64,000 nucleotides of DNA, taken from Catenuloplanes atrovinosus. Lineage in GTDB: Bacteria; Actinomycetota; Actinomycetes; Mycobacteriales; Micromonosporaceae. Below the pieces are notes generated by a model. It was not told the DNA's origin. It saw only the letters and a program-made list of their open reading frames with translations, and made no database searches. Both the position numbers and the translations under genes were made by a program. The stretch is taken from NCBI RefSeq assembly GCF_031458235.1, contig NZ_JAVDYB010000001.1, positions 8,705,001 to 8,769,000 of the forward strand, read 5' to 3'. Shown here piece after piece: positions 8,703-17,399 of this stretch (the stretch's first letter is position 1; each line of letters opens with the position of its first letter).

Positions 8703-9405
8703 CCCGCCGCGGATCGTGCCCCAGCGCGACCAGGATGTCCGCCACCGTCTCCACGAACCCGGTCGGCCCGCACACGAAGCAGGCCGGGTCGAGGCCCGGC
8801 GGCCAGCCGTGCGTGTTCACGTCCGCCACCGTGATCCGGCGCGGGTTCTCGCCGTGCCGGGTGTAGACGTAGGTGACCTCCAGGCCGTGGTCGTCCCGCG
8901 CCCGCCGGCGCAGCTCGTCCGCGTAGTACACGTCGTCCGGCGTCCGCACCGAGTAGATCAGCCGGAACACCGAACGGTTCCCGTGCTCGCGCCGCGCCCG
9001 GATCATCGCCATCAGCGGCACGATGCCCGACCCGCCGGCCACCAGCAGCACCGGGTCCAGCTGCTCCGGCCGCCACACGAACCAGCCGCCGATCGGCCCG
9101 CGCAGCTCCACCGCGTCGCCCACGCCCAGCACGTCCACCAGGTACGGCGAGACCTCACCGTCCGCCACCGACTGCACGGTGATCTCCACCCGCTCGCCGT
9201 CGGCCGGCGCCGACATCGAGTAGCTGCGCTGCGCCGTGTAGCCGTCGTCCGCCGTGAGCCGCACGTCCACGTGCTGGCCGGCCAGATGCCCCGGCCAGCC
9301 CGGCACGTCGAACACCAGTGTGCGCGCGGACGCGTTCTCCGCCCGGGCCTCGGTCAGCGTGGCCCGGCGCCAGCTCAGTCGCCCTGATACCGCTGCTCGC
9401 GCCAC
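8674..9405 (-). CDS. Ferredoxin-NADP reductase-like flavoprotein
   Basis: A 243-residue protein with an N-terminal FAD domain (QRSYSMSAP is the FAD-binding RxYS motif, near residues 70-80) and a C-terminal NAD(P) domain (LLVAGGSGIVPLMAMIR and CGPTGFVETVADIL). No iron-sulfur domain is present. It is probably the electron partner of the adjacent molybdopterin oxidoreductase. The chosen GTG at 9405 lies 31 nt inside that gene and has GGAG just upstream; no ATG or GTG occurs nearer to the domain. This strongly suggests translational coupling. Confidence 0.8.
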   Translation of the reverse strand: MARAAVSGRLSWRRATLTEARAENASARTLVFDVPGWPGHLAGQHVDVRLTADDGYTAQRSYSMSAPADGERVEITVQSVADGEVSPYLVDVLGVGDAVELRGPIGGWFVWRPEQLDPVLLVAGGSGIVPLMAMIRARREHGNRSVFRLIYSVRTPDDVYYADELRRRARDDHGLEVTYVYTRHGENPRRITVADVNTHGWPPGLDPACFVCGPTGFVETVADILVALGHDPRRVKTERFGPS

Positions 9406-9974
9406 GGGTCTCCGTAATCGTGGTAGCCGGCCGCCTCCCAGAACCCGGGCTCGTCGTCCAGCATCAGCTGGATCCCGCGCACCCACTTGGCGGACTTCCA
9501 GAAGTAGAGATGCGGCACCAGCAGCCGCACCGGCCCGCCGTGCTCCGGATGCAGCGGCTCGCCGTCGAACTCGTAGACCAGCCACGCCTGCCCGTCGAGC
9601 AGATCCTCCAGCGGCAGGTTCGTGGTGTAGCCACCGTACGAGTGCGCCATCGCGTAGTCGGCCGCGCTCTCCACGTCCGCGAAGAGCGTGTCCAGCGAGA
9701 CGCCCTTCCACGTGGTGCCCAGCTTCGACCACTTGGTCACGCAGTGGATGTCCACCGTCGGCGTCTCCGCCGGCAGCGCCATCAGCTCGTCCCACGACCA
9801 GGTCCGCTTCTCCCCGGTCTCCGTGGTCACCGCGAACTCGTACCGCTCGGTGGGGACCTTCGGGGTCGGCCCGGCGGAGAGCACCGGAAAATCATGAGCC
9901 AGGTACTGCCCCGGCGGAAGCGTCGGCTCCGCGTCGCGGGTCCGCCCGCGAAATCCGGGCGATAGATTTGCCAT
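9375..9974 (-). CDS. Sulfite-oxidase-like molybdopterin oxidoreductase
   Basis: A 199-residue protein of the oxidoreductase molybdopterin-binding family (YedY/SUOX type). The molybdenum-ligand cysteine is in DIHCVTKWS, followed by WKGVSLDTL, HSYGGYTTNLPLEDLL and HGGPVRLLVPHLYFWKSAKW. There is no Tat signal, heme domain or dimerisation domain, so it is the short cytoplasmic form. It is followed by, and overlaps, a flavin reductase gene. The pair probably forms a two-component oxidoreductase; the physiological substrate (sulfite, methionine sulfoxide or other) cannot be read from sequence. Confidence 0.85.
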   Translation of the reverse strand: MANLSPGFRGRTRDAEPTLPPGQYLAHDFPVLSAGPTPKVPTERYEFAVTTETGEKRTWSWDELMALPAETPTVDIHCVTKWSKLGTTWKGVSLDTLFADVESAADYAMAHSYGGYTTNLPLEDLLDGQAWLVYEFDGEPLHPEHGGPVRLLVPHLYFWKSAKWVRGIQLMLDDEPGFWEAAGYHDYGDPWREQRYQGD

Positions 9975-10033
9975 CGGCCCAGTATGCCCGTGTCCGATGG
10001 GACGCGCGCCCGCCGATCGCTATGGTTTTGGTC

Positions 10034-10390
10034 ATGAGCGAGCGGACCGTCGACGTGAGCATGGAGGCCGCCCTCGCCACCGACGAGTCCGGCCACCGCC
10101 CCGCCCTGGTCACCCTCGCCACCCGCGACTGGCAGCTCAACATCCGCGCCACCCTCGAAGACCTGGCCCGCCTCGCCGACATCCGCGCCGCCGACCGCCT
10201 CAGCCACCGTTCCCTGGCCGTCGGCACCACCGCCGGCGCCCCCGTCCACTGGGCCGCCAGCAACGGCCAGGCCAGCCTCCTCGTCGGCGCCGACGACGAG
10301 GCCTGGGACATCGCCGTGCTCATCCCCCTGAGCACCGTCGAGGAACTCGCCCAACTGGCCCGCCAGGAAATCCTCGAACACGAGGATTGA
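10034..10390 (+). CDS. Conserved actinobacterial hypothetical protein
   Basis: A 118-residue soluble protein of unknown function with a predicted alpha/beta fold. It has no cysteine cluster, signal peptide or membrane segment. The ATG at 10034 is preceded by a TATGGT hexamer at 10021-10026, 7 nt before the start, and there is no Shine-Dalgarno sequence. This suggests a leaderless mRNA. An in-frame ATG at 10022 would lie inside that promoter-like box. A dispersed 90-bp repeat follows 10 nt after the stop. Confidence 0.6.
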   Translation: MSERTVDVSMEAALATDESGHRPALVTLATRDWQLNIRATLEDLARLADIRAADRLSHRSLAVGTTAGAPVHWAASNGQASLLVGADDEAWDIAVLIPLSTVEELAQLARQEILEHED

Positions 10391-10400
10391 CCCTTCGCCT

Positions 10401-10490
10401 TTCCCACTCCCGGCGGCTCCCTCCCCGCATGCTCGGAGCGGGCACCGCTCGCCCGTGGCCGGCCTCCCTGCCAGTCCCGCCGCGCGTCAC
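10401..10490 (+). repeat. Dispersed 90-bp 3'-end repeat, copy 1
   Basis: A 90-nt element beginning TTCCCACTCCCGGCG, with CCGCATGCTC in the middle and CCGTGGCCGGCCTCCCTG near its end. It aligns along its full length with 17191-17280, and in part with 47080-47185 and the 40730-41048 tandem. It begins 10 nt after a stop codon. No coding potential is evident. Confidence 0.75.
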
Positions 10491-10527
10491 CGAGCCATAG
10501 CGGAGTCCGGTTCCCCGCCGCGGTGGC

Positions 10528-10734
10528 CTAGGTCCGGTTGCGTGGGCGTTGGCGGCGTGAGGCGCGCCAGAATTCGGCACATCCGCATGCGATGCCCAAT
10601 GACGTGACCATGAGCCAGGTGGTGCGGCTGAAGGGCGGCTCGCCACTGATGATGTTGCCGCCGACACCGGCGACCAGGCCGGTCGCGACTCCCAGCATCG
10701 CCCACACCCCGGCGCGTACCCACCTGTTCCGCAC
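10528..10734 (-). CDS. Small membrane protein, unknown function
   Basis: A 68-residue protein with two hydrophobic stretches (about residues 6-27 and 38-55: WAMLGVATGLVAGVGG and TWLMVTSLGIACG) and a basic C-terminus. The GTG at 10734 was chosen because GGAGG lies 6 nt upstream; the frame continues upstream without a better start. I do not recognise the family. Confidence 0.5.
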   Translation of the reverse strand: MRNRWVRAGVWAMLGVATGLVAGVGGNIISGEPPFSRTTWLMVTSLGIACGCAEFWRASRRQRPRNRT

Positions 10735-10993
10735 GCCACGGCCTCCTTCGCTGCGCGATCGGCTCCGTCGGCCTGTAGGCATGCCTCGAACCTCAGGCCG
10801 CTGCACGCAGTGAAACATGGGCACGCAATCCCCGCCGTCGATCGCTGAGCGCCCGGCCGGTCCGCTGATCCTTTGGCGGAAGCGCCGAATCGACTGCGCC
10901 TCGAAGGCCGCCTGTCGGCGAGCCGGACATACGACGAAGCCCCGCGCTCTGGTTTCCCAGGATCACGGGGCTTGTTTCGCTGCTCAACCTCTG

Positions 10994-11065
10994 TGCCCCC
11001 GGCAGGATTCGAACCTGCGCCCCCGCCTCCGGAGGGCGGTGCTCTATCCCCTGAGCTACGGGGGC
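10994..11065 (-). tRNA. tRNA-Arg (anticodon CCG)
   Basis: A 72-nt cloverleaf on the minus strand. Acceptor stem GCCCCCG/CGGGGGC, D arm GCTC...GAGC, anticodon stem CCGCC/GGCGG with loop CTCCGGA (anticodon CCG), T arm GCAGG TTCGAAT CCTGC, discriminator A. The CCA end is not encoded. It reads CGG arginine codons. argS lies 1.7 kb away on the other strand. Confidence 0.95.
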
Positions 11066-11190
11066 TCAGCGACCCTCAGAGACTAGCAAACCCCCGGAGC
11101 CCGCAGCGAATCGGTATCCGCGTGGCGGGTCGGGACGCGGCCGCGGTGCCGACCGGGCCCGGCGGGTGCGGACGCGGAGGGGAACAGCGA

Positions 11191-11226
11191 AAGAGCGGCC
11201 CGGCCGTCACAGGCCGGGCCGCTCTT
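11191..11226 (-). terminator. Strong terminator after the DUF305 gene
   Basis: A perfect 15-bp stem (AAGAGCGGCCCGGCC and its complement) with a 6-nt loop (GTCACA) lies 22 nt past the stop of the minus-strand DUF305 gene. It ends the DUF3105-DUF305 operon before the tRNA. Confidence 0.85.
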
Positions 11227-11248
11227 CGGGAGCGAGAAACGCAGGGGC

Positions 11249-11920
11249 TCAGCCCGCCGGGAGCTCGCTCTTGATGATCTGGATGGCCTGGATCTCGCGC
11301 TGCTGGCTGGCGACCATCGTCCCGGCCAGCCAGTCGACGTCCTCGTTGCCGGTGAGGTCGACGACCTCCTCGGCCATGTGGATGCCCCCCAGGTGGTGCG
11401 TGAGCATCAGGTCCAGGAACAGTTTCTCCGCCTCCACCCCCGTGGCCGCGCGCAGCGCGTCCAGCTGTTCCGGCGTGGCCATGCCCGGCATGAGGCCGTT
11501 GGTGAGGCTGCCCTGGGAGTTGGGCATCCACGCCATGCGGGGCTCGGAGCCGGTCGGGTCGAGGCGCCAGTCGCGGAGCCAGGCGCTCATGGTGCCGATC
11601 TGGCCCTGCTGGGTGATGGCGATGTCGGCGGCGAGCGACGCGACCTGGTCGTCCTGGGCCTTGGTGTGCATGATCATGGCCATTTCCACGGCTTGGGCGT
11701 GGTGGGTGGACATGTCGCGGATGAAGCCGGCCTCGACGGAGTCGTCGCCGGGGGTGGTGGCGAACGGGGTGAGGAAGCCGGCGGCGTAGCCGAGGGCCAG
11801 GCCGATCACGACGGCCAGCGTGAGCCAGACGGTCGTGAAGCGGCGGGCGGGGGGAGCGGGGACGGGCTCCTCCGAGCCGTCGTCGGTGGACGGCTCGGAG
11901 GAGATGTCGGTGGTGCTCAT
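11249..11920 (-). CDS. DUF305 membrane-anchored protein
   Basis: A 223-residue protein with a short cytoplasmic N-terminus, one membrane segment (about residues 28-50, FTTVWLTLAVVIGLALGYAAG) and an extracytoplasmic ferritin-like DUF305 domain. The two characteristic His/Met-rich motifs are present: FIRDMSTHHAQAVEMAMIM and LMLTHHLGGIHMAEE. Such motifs often bind metals, with copper most discussed for the family; the role here is inference. It lies 8 nt downstream of the DUF3105 gene and is surely co-transcribed with it. Confidence 0.85.
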   Translation of the reverse strand: MSTTDISSEPSTDDGSEEPVPAPPARRFTTVWLTLAVVIGLALGYAAGFLTPFATTPGDDSVEAGFIRDMSTHHAQAVEMAMIMHTKAQDDQVASLAADIAITQQGQIGTMSAWLRDWRLDPTGSEPRMAWMPNSQGSLTNGLMPGMATPEQLDALRAATGVEAEKLFLDLMLTHHLGGIHMAEEVVDLTGNEDVDWLAGTMVASQQREIQAIQIIKSELPAG

Positions 11921-11928
11921 GAAAGGGG

Positions 11929-12705
11929 TCAGCTTCCGGTGCTGATCTCGCGCGGCGTGGTGCCGGTGGCGGTCACGCCGGAGGAGCAGCCGGCGTTGGG
12001 TTCCTGGGTGGCGTTGACGCGCAGCGCGCGGATGAACGAGTCGATGCGGTCGTCGTCCGCGGTGTCGACCTTCAGCTGGTAGCCCCAGGCCTGCAGCGAG
12101 ATGTTGTTGGAGAGGCCGTCGACCGGGCTCATCAGCATGAACTCGTTGCCCTGGACCTTCTCGGCGAGCTTGTCGATCTGGTCCTGCGGGAGGCCGGTCT
12201 TGTACGTGATCCAGACCGCGCCGTGCTCCATGCTGTGCACCGCGTGCTCGTTGGCGATCGGCGCGTCGTACACGTCACCCATGCAGTTCTGCCAGGCGGT
12301 GTTGTGGTCGCCGCCGACCGGCGGGTTCGTCTTGTACGTCTGCGGGCCGCTCTTGTGGTTGGCGGTCAGCATGCCGGGGTCGGTCTCCCGGTAGTTGACG
12401 ATGCCGTCGATGCCGGCGGCGCGGTCCTCCCAGGACTCGCTGCCCTTGATCACGGCGAACGCGCCGTAACCGATGATGCCGACCGCCAGCGCACCGACCG
12501 CCACGAACAGCAGGATCGGGCCCCAGCTGCGCTGCTGGGCCACCTTGACCGGCGTGACCGGTTTGCGCGGGCCCTTGCCGCCGCCGGGACGGGCACCGCT
12601 GCCCTTGGGCTTGCCGCCCCCGGGGGAGTTCGGCTTGGCGCCGGCAGCCGGCTTAACGACGGAGGGCCGGCGCTCGGGGCCACCCTGCGTGCTGATGCTC
12701 ATCAT
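11929..12705 (-). CDS. DUF3105 membrane-anchored protein
   Basis: A 258-residue protein. Residues 1-60 are a basic Gly/Pro/Lys-rich cytoplasmic tail, a membrane segment spans about 62-86, and the extracytoplasmic part is a DUF3105 domain. The family's His-rich core is visible: PPVGGDHNTAWQNC followed by NEHAVHSMEHGAVWITY. The clustered His and Cys residues suggest metal binding. DUF3105 and DUF305 genes are commonly neighbours in actinobacteria. Starts at 12705 or 12702 are both possible. Confidence 0.85.
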   Translation of the reverse strand: MMSISTQGGPERRPSVVKPAAGAKPNSPGGGKPKGSGARPGGGKGPRKPVTPVKVAQQRSWGPILLFVAVGALAVGIIGYGAFAVIKGSESWEDRAAGIDGIVNYRETDPGMLTANHKSGPQTYKTNPPVGGDHNTAWQNCMGDVYDAPIANEHAVHSMEHGAVWITYKTGLPQDQIDKLAEKVQGNEFMLMSPVDGLSNNISLQAWGYQLKVDTADDDRIDSFIRALRVNATQEPNAGCSSGVTATGTTPREISTGS

Positions 12706-12796
12706 GCCTCGTCAGGTCGATCGGTCTCGGGGGACGGTGTTCGCCCCAGATATACGAGTAACCGGGCCGCCACCAAGTTCCCGAGTCTACCCCCGA

Positions 12797-12811
12797 TAGC
12801 ATGGCTCGGTG
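12797..12811 (+). promoter_or_regulatory. Putative leaderless promoter of argS
   Basis: TAGCAT at 12797-12802 is followed after 6 nt by the argS GTG, with no Shine-Dalgarno sequence. The spacing puts the transcription start on the start codon. A clear -35 box is not seen. Confidence 0.45.
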
Positions 12812-14491
12812 ACTCCCGCCAAGCTCTCCGAAGTCGTCCTCGCCGCAGCCCGGGCCGTGTTCGCGGCCAGGGGCCTCGACTCGTCCCTGCTTCCCGCGTC
12901 GATCTCGGTGGAGCGACCGCGCAACCCGGAGCACGGCGACTACGCATCGACGATCGCCATGCAGGTGGCGAAGAGGGCCGGCGTGCCGCCGCGCGAGCTG
13001 GCGCAGGCGCTGGTCGAGGAGCTCGGCCAGGCGCCGGGCGTCAGGTCGGTGGAGATCGCCGGGCCGGGCTTCCTGAACATCCGGCTGGACGCGGCCGCGG
13101 CCGGTGAGCTGGCCCGCCTGGTGGTGGAGAGCGGCGAGAGCTACGGGAAATCCGACAAACTCGCCAAGCAGAAGATCAACCTGGAGTTCGTCTCGGCGAA
13201 TCCGACCGGCCCGGTGCACATCGGCGGCGTGCGGTGGGCCGCGGTCGGTGACGCGCTGGCCCGGCTGCTGCGCGCGGCCGGCGCGGAGGTCGGTACGGAG
13301 TACTACTTCAACGACGCCGGCTCGCAGATCGACCGCTTCGCGAACTCGCTGCTCGCCGCCGCGAAGGGCGACCCGGCGCCGGACGACGGCTACGGCGGCG
13401 CCTACATCGCCGAGATCGCGCAGACCGTGATCCAGGAGCACCAGGACATCCTGAAGCTGAACGAGGCCGAGGCCCGCGAGGAGTTCCGGCGGTACGGCGT
13501 CGACCTGATGTTCGCCGAGATCAAGAAGAGCCTGACCGACTTCGGCGTGCACTTCGACACGTACTTCAACGAGAAGGATCTGCACGACCGCGGCGCGCTG
13601 GGGCACGCGCTGGACCGGCTCACCGCGCAGGGCCACACGTACGAGCGGGACGGCGCGGTCTGGCTGCGCACCACCGACTTCGGCGACGACAAGGACCGGG
13701 TGCTGCGCAAGTCCGACGGCGACTGGACGTACTTCGCCGCGGACTGCGCCTACTACCTGGACAAGCGGGAGCGCGGCTTCGACCGGGTCGTGATCATGCT
13801 GGGCGCGGACCACCACGGCTACATCGGCCGGATGAAGGCGATGTCCGCCTGCTTCGGCGACGACCCCGCGGTCAACCTGGAGATCCTGATCGGCCAGTTG
13901 GTGAACCTGGTCCGCGACGGCGCCCCGGTCCGCATGTCCAAGCGGGCCGGCACGGTCGTGACGCTGGAGGACCTGGTGGACGCGATCGGCGTGGACGCGT
14001 CCCGGTACGCGCTGGCCCGCTACTCCTCCGACTCGCCGATCGACATCGACGTGGAGCTGTGGACCAGCGCCAAGTCGGAGAACCCGGTCTACTACGTGCA
14101 GTACGTGGCCGCCCGTACCGCCAGCATCGCGCGCAACGCCGCCGAGTCCGGGCACGCGCGCGGCACCGCCGCGGACTTCCGGCCCGAGCTGCTGCACCTG
14201 GACCGCGAGCTGGAGCTGCTGAAGACGCTGGCCGAGTTCCCGGCCGCGGTCGAGTCCGCCGCCGAGCTGCGCGAGCCGCACCGGGTCGCCCGCTACCTGG
14301 AGGAGGTGGCGACCGCCTACCACCGGTTCTACGACAACAAGATCGACGGGAAGATCCAGCGCATCCTGCCGGCGGGCGACGAGGAGTTCACCGAGACCCA
14401 CCGCGCGCGGCTGTGGCTGAACGAGGCCACCCGAACGGTGATCTCCAACGGATTGTCCCTGCTCGGCGTCTCCGCCCCGGAGAGGATGTAA
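12809..14491 (+). CDS. argS: Arginyl-tRNA synthetase
   Basis: A 560-residue class I aminoacyl-tRNA synthetase that charges tRNA-Arg with arginine. The N-terminal Add-1 domain (about 1-110) is followed by [18 protein letters not shown]. Here the HIGH signature reads HIGG, a form I know from other actinobacteria. The second signature is RMSKRAGT. The C-terminal DALR anticodon-binding domain (about 430-560) ends in [16 protein letters not shown]. It starts with GTG, probably leaderless. lysA follows after 3 nt, so argS heads the argS-lysA-hom operon. Confidence 0.97.
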   Translation: MTPAKLSEVVLAAARAVFAARGLDSSLLPASISVERPRNPEHGDYASTIAMQVAKRAGVPPRELAQALVEELGQAPGVRSVEIAGPGFLNIRLDAAAAGELARLVVESGESYGKSDKLAKQKINLEFVSANPTGPVHIGGVRWAAVGDALARLLRAAGAEVGTEYYFNDAGSQIDRFANSLLAAAKGDPAPDDGYGGAYIAEIAQTVIQEHQDILKLNEAEAREEFRRYGVDLMFAEIKKSLTDFGVHFDTYFNEKDLHDRGALGHALDRLTAQGHTYERDGAVWLRTTDFGDDKDRVLRKSDGDWTYFAADCAYYLDKRERGFDRVVIMLGADHHGYIGRMKAMSACFGDDPAVNLEILIGQLVNLVRDGAPVRMSKRAGTVVTLEDLVDAIGVDASRYALARYSSDSPIDIDVELWTSAKSENPVYYVQYVAARTASIARNAAESGHARGTAADFRPELLHLDRELELLKTLAEFPAAVESAAELREPHRVARYLEEVATAYHRFYDNKIDGKIQRILPAGDEEFTETHRARLWLNEATRTVISNGLSLLGVSAPERM

Positions 14492-14494
14492 CCC

Positions 14495-15877
14495 ATGCGC
14501 GCACACGAGGCCGGCGCCCTGCACGGCGACCTGGGCACCCGCGGTCCCGAGTGGCTGCGGGTCCCCGCCGACGTCAACGCGCTGCTCCCGCAGCTCTGGC
14601 CGCGGCACGTGGCCCGCGGCACCGACGGCGTCCTGGAGATCGCCGGCAGGACCGTGCGGGAGCTCAAGGAGGAGTTCGGCACGCCCGCGTTCGTGCTGGA
14701 CGAGGACGACATGCGCGCCCGCTGCCGGGAGTTCCGCGACGCCTTCCACGACGCGGACGTCTACTACGCGGGCAAGGCGTTCCTCTGCAAGGCGGTCGTG
14801 CGGATCGTCGCGGAGGAGGGCCTGTTCCTGGACGTCTGCTCCGGCGGCGAGCTGGCCACCGCGCTCGCGGCCGGCATGGACCCCGCGAAGATCGGCTTCC
14901 ACGGCAACAACAAGTCGGTCGCGGAGCTGGAGCGCGCCGTCGAGGCGGGAGTCGGCCGGATCATCGTCGACTCGATCCACGAGATCGACCGGCTCACCGC
15001 GATCGTCCGGGAGCGGCGGGCCACGCAGCAGGTCCTGATCCGGGTCACCGCCGGCGTCGAGGCCCACACGCACGAGTTCATCTCGACCGCGCACGAGGAC
15101 CAGAAGTTCGGGTTCTCCATCGCGGGCGGCGCCGCGTACCGTGCGGCTCTGAAGGTCCTGGACGAGGGGACGCTGGAGCTGAGGGGCTTCCACTCGCACA
15201 TCGGCTCGCAGATCTTCGACACCAGCGGCTTCGAGCTGGCCGCGCGCCGCGTGCTGGAGCTGGTCGGCGAGATCAAGCAGGCCCGCGACGTGGACCTGCC
15301 GGAGCTGGACCTGGGCGGCGGGTTCGGCATCGCCTACACCACCCAGGACGACCCCTCCACGCCGAACGACCTGGCCAAGCGCATGCGCAAGATCGTCGAG
15401 GACGAGTGCGAGGCGCAGGGGCTGGTCCGGCCGCACCTGTCCATCGAGCCCGGCCGCGCCATCGTCGGCCCGGCGATGTTCACGCTCTACGAGGTCGGCA
15501 CGGTCAAGGACCTCCAGATGCGCACCTACGTCAGCGTGGACGGTGGGATGAGCGACAACATCCGCACCGCGCTCTACGACGCCTCCTACAGCGCCACGGT
15601 CGCCGGCCGGAGAAGTGACTCACACCCGATCCTGGCCCGGGTGGTGGGAAAGCACTGTGAGTCCGGGGACATCGTGGTGAAGGATGAATTCCTGCCCGCC
15701 GACGTGCAGCCCGGAGATCTTCTCGCCGTTCCGGGCACGGGCGCGTATTGCCGCAGCATGGCCAGCAACTACAACCATGTGCCGCGCCCGCCCGTGGTCG
15801 CGGTCCGGGGCGGTGCGGCCCGCGTCATCGTGCGGCGGGAGACGGAAGCGGATCTGCTCGCATTGGATGTGGGATGA
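14495..15877 (+). CDS. lysA: Diaminopimelate decarboxylase
   Basis: A 460-residue PLP enzyme for the last step of lysine synthesis, converting meso-diaminopimelate to L-lysine and CO2. The PLP lysine is in DVYYAGKAFLCKAV. Other marks are GFHGNNKS, HSHIGSQIFD, DLGGGFGIAY, and CESGD with the substrate-contacting Cys contributed across the dimer. The stop overlaps the start of hom as ATGA, which indicates coupled translation. Confidence 0.97.
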   Translation: MRAHEAGALHGDLGTRGPEWLRVPADVNALLPQLWPRHVARGTDGVLEIAGRTVRELKEEFGTPAFVLDEDDMRARCREFRDAFHDADVYYAGKAFLCKAVVRIVAEEGLFLDVCSGGELATALAAGMDPAKIGFHGNNKSVAELERAVEAGVGRIIVDSIHEIDRLTAIVRERRATQQVLIRVTAGVEAHTHEFISTAHEDQKFGFSIAGGAAYRAALKVLDEGTLELRGFHSHIGSQIFDTSGFELAARRVLELVGEIKQARDVDLPELDLGGGFGIAYTTQDDPSTPNDLAKRMRKIVEDECEAQGLVRPHLSIEPGRAIVGPAMFTLYEVGTVKDLQMRTYVSVDGGMSDNIRTALYDASYSATVAGRRSDSHPILARVVGKHCESGDIVVKDEFLPADVQPGDLLAVPGTGAYCRSMASNYNHVPRPPVVAVRGGAARVIVRRETEADLLALDVG

Positions 15878-17181
15878 CGAAACCAGCTGTTCGCGTGGCC
15901 CTGCTCGGCTGCGGCACGGTCGGCGCCGAGGTCGTGCGGCTGCTGCACGACCAGGCCGAGGACCTCACCGCCCGGATCGGCGCGCCGCTCGAGATCGTCG
16001 GCATCGCGGTCCGGCGGCTCGGCCGTGATCGCGGCGACCTGCCCGTCGACCCGTCGATCTTCACGACGGACGCGCTCGGCCTGATCAAGCGCGACGACGT
16101 CGACGTGGTGATCGAGGTGGTCGGCGGCATCGAGCCCGCGCGGACGTGGCTGGTCGAGGCGCTGCGCGCGGGCAAGAGCGTGGTCACGGCCAACAAGGCG
16201 CTGCTGGCCGAGGACGGCGGCACGCTGCACGACGCGGCCGCGGAGGGCGGTGCCGACCTCTTCTACGAGGCCGCGGTGGCCGGCGCGATCCCGCTGCTGC
16301 GCCCGCTGCGCGAGTCGCTGCACGGCGACCGGATCAACCGGGTCACCGGCATCGTGAACGGCACCACCAACTTCATCCTCAGCTCGATGGACTCCTCCGG
16401 GGCCGGGTTCGCGGAGGCGCTGGAGGAGGCGACCGCGCTCGGCTACGCGGAGGCGGACCCGACCGCGGACGTGGAGGGCTTCGACGCCGGCGCCAAGGCC
16501 GCGATCCTGGCGTCGCTGGCGTTCCACACCCGGGTCACCGCCGCGGACGTCTACCGCGAGGGCATCACCGAGGTCACCGCCGCGGACGTGGCCAGCGCCC
16601 GCGACATGGGCAGCACGATCAAGCTGCTGTGCATCGCGGCGCGCGGCGTCGACGCGGACGGCACCGAGTCGGTCAGCGTCCGCGTCCACCCCGCGATGAT
16701 CCCGCGCAGCCACCCCCTGGCCAGCGTCGGCGACGCGTACAACGCGGTGTTCGTGGAGGCGGAGGCCGCCGGGCAGCTGATGTTCTACGGCCGCGGCGCC
16801 GGCGGCACGCCGACCGCGAGCGCGGTCCTCGGCGACGTGGTCGCGGTCTCCCGCAACCGCCTGGCCGGCACCTGGGCCCCGAGCGAGTCCGCCTACGCCA
16901 AGCTCGCGATCCGCCCGATGGGCGACGCGATCACGCGCTACCACGTCAGCCTCGACGTGGCCGACCGCGCGGGCGTGCTGGCGCAGGTCGCCGGCGTCTT
17001 CGCCAAGCACGACGTCTCGATCGCCACGGTCCGCCAGGCCGGCCACGGCGACGAGGCCAGCCTGGTCATCGTCACGCACACCGCCCGCGACGCCGCACTC
17101 GCCGCGACGGTCGAGGAACTGCGCCACCTCGACATCGTCCGCAGCATCGCCAGCGTGCTGCGCGTCGAGGGCGATTCCTGA
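15874..17181 (+). CDS. hom: Homoserine dehydrogenase
   Basis: A 435-residue enzyme that reduces aspartate semialdehyde to homoserine, the branch towards threonine and methionine. The NAD(P)-binding LLGCGTVGAEVV is at the N-terminus, then NKALLAE, the family signature near GIVNGTTNFIL and the catalytic region ALGYAEADPTADVEG. A C-terminal ACT domain (about 355-435) should confer threonine feedback inhibition, as in other actinobacteria. The ATG at 15874 overlaps the lysA stop. thrC is 1.5 kb downstream rather than adjacent; the gap holds repeats and one opposite-strand gene. Confidence 0.96.
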   Translation: MTKPAVRVALLGCGTVGAEVVRLLHDQAEDLTARIGAPLEIVGIAVRRLGRDRGDLPVDPSIFTTDALGLIKRDDVDVVIEVVGGIEPARTWLVEALRAGKSVVTANKALLAEDGGTLHDAAAEGGADLFYEAAVAGAIPLLRPLRESLHGDRINRVTGIVNGTTNFILSSMDSSGAGFAEALEEATALGYAEADPTADVEGFDAGAKAAILASLAFHTRVTAADVYREGITEVTAADVASARDMGSTIKLLCIAARGVDADGTESVSVRVHPAMIPRSHPLASVGDAYNAVFVEAEAAGQLMFYGRGAGGTPTASAVLGDVVAVSRNRLAGTWAPSESAYAKLAIRPMGDAITRYHVSLDVADRAGVLAQVAGVFAKHDVSIATVRQAGHGDEASLVIVTHTARDAALAATVEELRHLDIVRSIASVLRVEGDS

Positions 17182-17190
17182 GAGCCGATA

Positions 17191-17280
17191 TTCCCGCTCC
17201 CGGCGTGGTCCCGGTCCGCATGCTCCCGCGGGCACCGCTCGGCCGTGGCCGGCCTCCCTGTCAGTCCCGCGTGCGGTCAC
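17191..17280 (+). repeat. Dispersed 90-bp 3'-end repeat, copy 2
   Basis: Starts 9 nt after the hom stop with TTCCCGCTCCCGGCG, includes CCGCATGCTCCCGCGGGC and ends in a GCGGTCAC. It is the same length as 10401-10490 and aligns with it end to end, about 80% identical by eye. Confidence 0.75.
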
Positions 17281-17399
17281 CCACGCGACTCCCGCGGCGG
17301 CCGGGTCCGCCGGCGCGGCCTCGGCACCACGACCGCGCGGGCCGGCCGGCCAGCCGATGACCGCAGGCGGGCGCGGTCCGCGCTCGCTGCCGGGCTCGG

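Noticed and set aside
13190-13260. Broken HIGH motif in ArgS (HIGG)
   Set aside because: I recall HIGG in ArgS of other actinobacteria, and the rest of the enzyme including RMSKRAGT is intact.
10994-14491. Functional linkage of tRNA-Arg and argS
   Set aside because: They are 1.7 kb apart on opposite strands with an operon between them; no T-box or shared promoter is seen.
12653-15436. A 927-codon open frame on the minus strand
   Set aside because: It is antisense to argS and lysA, which are unmistakable. The sequence is low-complexity (Arg/Gly/Val/Leu/Asp) as produced by high-GC shadow frames.
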